Shown here: piece after piece, positions 60,217 to 64,000 of the stretch
How the letters are laid out: every line of letters starts with the position of its first letter
How positions within the stretch are numbered: the stretch's first letter is position 1
Source: an uncultured Eubacteriales bacterium
GTDB lineage: Bacteria > Bacillota > Clostridia > Oscillospirales > CAG-272
NCBI GenBank assembly: GCA_910586545.1
Contig: CAJUIQ010000003.1
Location: 1-64,000 of the forward strand
Reading direction: 5' to 3'
DNA: 64,000 nt
Position numbers and translations under genes: made by a program
The notes under the pieces: model-generated
Database searches by the model: none
The model's input: only the letters and a program-made list of their open reading frames with translations
Told to the model about the DNA's origin: nothing

Positions 60217-61461
60217 TTATTCTGCCGTCAGGTTGTCAAATGCGGCAAACACATCCTGTATCGCCGTCCATACCCCGCCCGCAGTCATCGTAGCTCCTGA
60301 AATAAGGGTAACATCCTGATCCGCGGTCTCTCTGGTAAGCCCAATGATACCCGCAATATAGGCGGACTCATCCAGTGTATAATTGGAATAATAGTCGCTG
60401 TCCTGGATCAGTTCTCCGGACACACGCAGGCCGCTAATGGCGCCTGTGCTGTCCAGTACAAATATCAGCTTCATAGGTGTGCGGTATCCATAGGGACTGC
60501 ACACCATGACATATGCGGCATTTTCTCCGCCGGACACAGCAAAAATGCTGGACACGGCGCCAAACTGACCGGACGCCGATACCGGTGTGAGCTGCGCTCC
60601 CTCCGGAAGCGCTCTGGCCGCCGTCGTCTTGTTTTTCTCATGCACGGCGTCGGTATTGCTCCATTCCATCGCACGCTGCACCAATGCTGCATGCTGCTCC
60701 GTTACATCTATTTTCTCCAGATCCACGCAAACCGCGCCGCCAGTAGTGCTGACCACAACGATGAGGGTCTCGCCGTTCTCTTCTATTACATAAAAATAGC
60801 CTACATCATTTTCCGCCTGCAGCGCCTGCTGTACAGATGGGTCAGGCAGAGTCATTTCTTTCAGTTTAGGCGCACCTGCCTGATTGAGCGCACCAGGAAG
60901 CAGTTCTCCCTTTAGCTCTTCAATAATCTGTTCATCCGTTTTATTGCCCTGGGCCACACCACCCAGCTCCACCAACACGGCAAAGGCGTCCTCTACCGCA
61001 CCTCGAAAAGCCTTGGAAGAATATGTGACGCCGGCATGTACATCCACACCGCCAAGGGCGGAATCCTGCCCGATATAGGTATCAGGGTAATCTCCAAAAT
61101 CCTTTGATTCTGCGTAGTTGGTCATTTCCACTCCGGTAATTTTTCCATCTGTACCCACACCCAGCGTAAAAGTCATAGGCGTGGCGGAATAAGAGGATAC
61201 AGCAGACAGAGTCACAGCATAGCCGCTCCCGCCTGTATCTCGAAATACTCCGGTAACTGTTCCGGGAACTTCCCCCTCCAGCGTCTCTTCCTCAAAACCC
61301 GCCGCATTGGGAAGCACCGCATACAGAGACGCCTGGGCGCCGCTGACTGCAGATTTCTCTATAATCGGGGCAGTAATATGGTTCACCCCCGCCAGGAGAG
61401 CCGCCACAACAAGGCATATAACCGTTAAAACCACAATGCATTTTGGTGCTTCGTGTTTCAT
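60217..61461 (-). CDS. rnfG: Rnf complex subunit RnfG with two FMN-binding-type domains
   Basis: Flavoprotein subunit with covalently bound FMN, here 414 residues, about twice the usual 190-210. One membrane anchor (about 8-27, IVVLTVICLVVAALLAGV) is followed by two FMN-binding domains. The first (about 60-165) ends in a degenerate flavinylation motif VDVHAGVTYSS near 139-149. The second (about 290-405) has the standard DVTLISGATMT near 382-392, whose last Thr of SGAT is the likely FMN site for the ApbE flavin transferase. A linker of about 100 residues joins them. A tandem FMN arrangement is the reading; the first domain may carry FMN or be structural. It lies 27 bp after rnfD. Confidence 0.92.
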   Translation of the reverse strand: MKHEAPKCIVVLTVICLVVAALLAGVNHITAPIIEKSAVSGAQASLYAVLPNAAGFEEETLEGEVPGTVTGVFRDTGGSGYAVTLSAVSSYSATPMTFTLGVGTDGKITGVEMTNYAESKDFGDYPDTYIGQDSALGGVDVHAGVTYSSKAFRGAVEDAFAVLVELGGVAQGNKTDEQIIEELKGELLPGALNQAGAPKLKEMTLPDPSVQQALQAENDVGYFYVIEENGETLIVVVSTTGGAVCVDLEKIDVTEQHAALVQRAMEWSNTDAVHEKNKTTAARALPEGAQLTPVSASGQFGAVSSIFAVSGGENAAYVMVCSPYGYRTPMKLIFVLDSTGAISGLRVSGELIQDSDYYSNYTLDESAYIAGIIGLTRETADQDVTLISGATMTAGGVWTAIQDVFAAFDNLTAE

Positions 61462-61488
61462 ATGGACTACCGTTTCCTTTCCCGTATA

Positions 61489-62454
61489 TTACGTTTTTTG
61501 TACTTTCTCTGCCCGCACAGCTCCGAATACTTTTCTAGCACAGAGCTTTGTAATATACGGGGTGAGGATATTCATCAGCAAAATAGCAAAGGATACGCCC
61601 TCCGGATAGGTTCCCCACAGACGAATCGCCGCAGTGATAATGCCGCATCCAATGCCGAACAGGAGCTTACCCCATCCGGTAGGCGGGGAGGTAGCATAAT
61701 CGGTAGCCATGAAAAACGCTCCTAGCATCAGTCCTCCGGAAAGGATCTGATAGAGCGCAGCCTCCAGGCTGAAATCCCCCGCAAAAAAGGAAATCAGAAA
61801 TACCGTACCAATAAAAGCCACAGGGGTATGCCAGGTGATTATCCTTCGAATCAGCAAATAGACCCCGCCGATAAGCAGCGCCAGGGCGCAGGTCTCCCCC
61901 ATACAGCCCGCATGTTTTCCAAGGACAAGATCAAACAAGGAAGGCAGCTTTTCCGTGCCCTCCGCCGCCATAGCCAAAGGCGTAGCGCTACTGATCAGAT
62001 CGCCGCTGGAGAAGCCTGTCGGCTTTGTCCAGTATGTCATAGATTGAGAGAAGGACAGCAGCAATACAATTCGCGCCGTAATGGCAGGGTTGGCAAAATT
62101 GCAGCCAATACCGCCGAACAGCTGCTTTACAATAACGATAGCCACTACACTGCCTACAATAGCCTGCCATTCCGGAATAGACACCGGCAAATTAAAGGCA
62201 AGGAGCATACCCGTAACCACAGCGGACAAATCCCCGATGGAGGGGGTACGTTTGGTGACCAATTGAAAAATCAGTTCAGACAGCACACATGCAAGTACGC
62301 AAATAGCCGTGATGTATAACGCCCGAGCGCCGAACAACCAAACAGCTGCCACAAGCGCCGGACAAAGCGCAATCACCACATCCAGCATAATACCGCCGGT
62401 GGTGACGCTGCTTCGAATATGAGGAGATACCGTGATCTGCAGTTTTTGATCCAT
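61489..62454 (-). CDS. rnfD: Rnf complex membrane subunit RnfD
   Basis: Integral membrane subunit of 321 residues with eight to nine hydrophobic segments that carries a covalent FMN and probably a riboflavin. The flavinylation motif is GDLISSATPLAMA (about 148-160), where the Thr of SSAT receives FMN. Other marks: NFANPAITARIVLL (about 116-129) and GGLMLGAFFMATDYATSP (about 239-256). It is an Na+/H+ path element in the complex. It follows rnfC by 29 bp and precedes rnfG. Confidence 0.96.
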   Translation of the reverse strand: MDQKLQITVSPHIRSSVTTGGIMLDVVIALCPALVAAVWLFGARALYITAICVLACVLSELIFQLVTKRTPSIGDLSAVVTGMLLAFNLPVSIPEWQAIVGSVVAIVIVKQLFGGIGCNFANPAITARIVLLLSFSQSMTYWTKPTGFSSGDLISSATPLAMAAEGTEKLPSLFDLVLGKHAGCMGETCALALLIGGVYLLIRRIITWHTPVAFIGTVFLISFFAGDFSLEAALYQILSGGLMLGAFFMATDYATSPPTGWGKLLFGIGCGIITAAIRLWGTYPEGVSFAILLMNILTPYITKLCARKVFGAVRAEKVQKT

Positions 62455-62483
62455 TTTGCAATCCCTTTCCGTATCCTACAAAG

Positions 62484-63788
62484 TCACTTTTTCGATTTCT
62501 GCCATGCGGCCAGCGCCGCCTTAGCCAGTTTATTCTGCTGCACCAGCGGCCGTTTTGCCGGGCAGACATAGCTGCAACAGCCGCATTCCATACATAAATT
62601 CGCATGAACCTTTTGCAGCGCTTCCATATTGCCGCTGCCGTATGCCGTCGCAATAGAAACCGGGGCCAGTCCAATGGGACAGATATTGGTGCACCGGCCA
62701 CAGCGGATACAATTGGTAGCGTCCACCGGCGCTGCATCTCGGACATCCAGAGCAAGCAGTGCATTGGTCTGCTTTAAAACAGGCATATGCAAGTCCGGCA
62801 CGGATACTCCCATCATGGGACCGCCATATAAAACTTTTCCCGGCTGACTTTTGAAGCCGCCGCAGAAATCAAACACAGCCTGCAGCGTGGCGCCGATAGG
62901 CACAATCACATTTTGCGGATTCGCCACCGCGGATCCGTCTACGGTAACGCATTTCTCTACAAGGGGCATGCCCGTACGAATATAGCGGGCGATAGTCGCC
63001 AGCGTAGTACAGTTCAATACGATTACGCCTACGTCAATCGGCAGGCCGCCCTCCGGCACAACCTTTCCGGTAGTATGGTAAATGAGAACCTTTTCCGCGC
63101 CCTGAGGATAGATAGAAGGCAGTTCTTTTACAATGACTTTCCCGTCGCTGCCGGCAATCTGCTTCATAGCACGGATACACTGCGGTTTGTTCTTTTCTAC
63201 ACCAATAATAATTTTCTTCGCTCCAAGATACTTTTGGAGCAGATGGATTCCCTCCAAAATGTCCTGACTGCGATCCAACATGGTGCGGGTGTCGCTGGTA
63301 ATGTATGGTTCGCACTCCGCTCCGTTGATAACGATTTCCTGAATTCGAGACGGATCTCCAATGTCCAGCTTCACACCGGTTGGAAATCCCGCGCCGCCCA
63401 AGCCAACCACACCGCTGTCCCGCACCGCCTGAACAAACGACTGTGTATCGGACACCTGAACAGGCGCCAGCCCAGGATCCGGAGTCATGGCACCGTCCGG
63501 CTTTATGAAGACGGCGGGCACATAGTTCCCGCTGGACAAAAGTACTTCTTCAATTTTCTCCACCGTGCCGGACACACCGGAATATATGGGGGAAGAAACA
63601 GCCCCAGCGCCTTCGGCAAGCAGCGTGCCCACGCACACTGTGTCGCCCTTCTTCCGGACAGGCGTCGCCGGCGCGCCGATATGCTGCGTCATAGGATATA
63701 TGGCAATATCCAACGCTGTCATGTAGGCGGGAGCGCTGTCCGCGGTAGACTTCAAGTGGGGGACGCGTACCCCCTTCATCCGTTTCAT
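62484..63788 (-). CDS. rnfC: Rnf complex NADH-side subunit RnfC
   Basis: Peripheral flavin and iron-sulfur subunit that reacts with NAD+, 434 residues. It begins KRMKGVRVPHLKSTAD and has the Rossmann-type NADH/FMN region with GLGGAGFPTGVKLDIG (about 132-147) and NGAECEPYITSD (about 156-167), the SLBB domain, then two 4Fe-4S sites: CIRCGRCTNICP (about 372-383) and CMECGCCSYVCP (about 411-422). I chose ATG at 63788; another ATG at 63800 is possible (the ribosome site AAGAAAGG is unclear for both). It is first in the rnfCDGEAB operon, transcribed from the consensus promoter 63932-63960. Confidence 0.95.
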   Translation of the reverse strand: MKRMKGVRVPHLKSTADSAPAYMTALDIAIYPMTQHIGAPATPVRKKGDTVCVGTLLAEGAGAVSSPIYSGVSGTVEKIEEVLLSSGNYVPAVFIKPDGAMTPDPGLAPVQVSDTQSFVQAVRDSGVVGLGGAGFPTGVKLDIGDPSRIQEIVINGAECEPYITSDTRTMLDRSQDILEGIHLLQKYLGAKKIIIGVEKNKPQCIRAMKQIAGSDGKVIVKELPSIYPQGAEKVLIYHTTGKVVPEGGLPIDVGVIVLNCTTLATIARYIRTGMPLVEKCVTVDGSAVANPQNVIVPIGATLQAVFDFCGGFKSQPGKVLYGGPMMGVSVPDLHMPVLKQTNALLALDVRDAAPVDATNCIRCGRCTNICPIGLAPVSIATAYGSGNMEALQKVHANLCMECGCCSYVCPAKRPLVQQNKLAKAALAAWQKSKK

Positions 63789-63931
63789 TTCTTTGACCAT
63801 ACCTTTCTTGGCGTTTGCGTTATTTTTTGTAAAAATACTGCGCCATTTCACATAAATCGCAAATGAGAGTTTGTAAACAGCACACTCGCAAACCGCCACC
63901 TTTTTTTGCACCGTGCATACAAATTTATTTT

Positions 63932-63960
63932 ATTATAAACTGCCAGGTAATAAATGTCAA
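63932..63960 (-). promoter_or_regulatory. Consensus sigma-A promoter of the rnf operon
   Basis: On the minus strand: TTGACA (63960-63955), 17 bases, TATAAT (63937-63932), a perfect match. The rnfC start at 63788 leaves a leader of about 135 bases in which I see no known riboswitch. The A-T-rich edge at 63975-64000 may hold a divergent promoter. Confidence 0.9.
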
Positions 63961-64000
63961 TTCCTAAGGGCATGATATAGTATTATAATTATAAAGATAA

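Noticed and set aside
62913..63866. 317-codon frame opposite rnfC
   Set aside because: Shadow of rnfC; no ribosome site or family motif.
63789..63931. Riboswitch in the rnf leader
   Set aside because: The leader of about 135 bases shows no FMN, TPP, SAM or cobalamin core motif that I could recognise.
1..64000. tRNA, rRNA, CRISPR arrays, insertion sequences, prophage genes
   Set aside because: No cloverleaf-like sequences, spaced direct repeats, transposase motifs or phage genes were seen on either strand.

Overview
The window looks like chromosomal DNA of an anaerobic, low-to-middle GC Gram-positive bacterium of the class Clostridia, probably near Oscillospirales/Ruminococcaceae. The evidence is a PolC-type replicative polymerase, the Firmicutes gene order dxr-rseP-ispG-polC, a YlmC/YmxH sporulation-family gene, AddAB in place of RecBCD, the order DUF2232-gdpP-rplI-dnaB, a six-gene Rnf complex, a flavodiiron O2-scavenging protein and a dockerin-bearing surface protein. 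Strong sigma-A type promoters (TTGACA-17-TATAAT and close variants) and hairpin-plus-T terminators are easy to see. Nothing looks like a prophage, an insertion sequence, a CRISPR array or an rRNA/tRNA gene.

Layout. 1-7.4 kb (+): 3' end of dxr, rseP, ispG (isoprenoid precursors and membrane proteolysis) and polC. 7.5-11.8 kb (+): ylmC-like gene, then a small surface-polysaccharide operon (GT4 glycosyltransferase, UDP-GlcNAc 2-epimerase, polymerase/ligase-like membrane protein). 12.8-14.3 kb (+): yceD-rpmF and a membrane protein. 14.3-21.1 kb (-): a compact operon of MBOAT acyltransferase, DHHW protein, lipoprotein, divergent GyrB/ParE-like subunit and an orphan solute-binding lipoprotein. 21.2-29.2 kb (-): addB-addA-DUF3842-TIGR01440. 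29.5-33 kb: small unknown and lipoprotein genes, a solitary MazF-type RNase and two tandem secreted YD/MORN-like repeat proteins. 33.2-39 kb: FAD oxidoreductase, flavodiiron protein, DUF1893, thiI, a winged-helix regulator and a PiT-type phosphate carrier. 39.2-42.5 kb: EF-G-like GTPase and an MsmX/UgpC-type sugar ABC ATPase. 42.7-47.4 kb (-): murD (split by an apparent one-base frameshift) followed by three M42 peptidase paralogues. 47.5-52.5 kb (+): DUF2232, gdpP, rplI, dnaB. 52.8-54.8 kb (+): pgk, tpiA. 55-56.9 kb (-): BspA-like leucine-rich repeat protein with a dockerin. 57.1-63.8 kb (-): rnfCDGEAB, a NusG-II domain protein and a Gx transporter, all read from a consensus promoter at 63.93-63.96 kb.

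How they fit together. Most of the window is housekeeping: replication (polC, dnaB), recombinational repair (addAB), translation (rpmF, rplI, EF-G-like, thiI), wall and isoprenoid synthesis (murD, dxr, ispG), glycolysis (pgk, tpiA), c-di-AMP turnover (gdpP) and ion-coupled energy conservation (rnf). The less ordinary parts are the topoisomerase-like subunit inside a surface-acylation operon, an RnfG about twice the usual size with two flavinylation-type motifs, the tandem secreted repeat proteins, the triple M42 cluster and the frameshifted murD. I found no clearly new multi-gene defence or mobile system; the topoisomerase-containing operon is the best candidate for an unexplained association.
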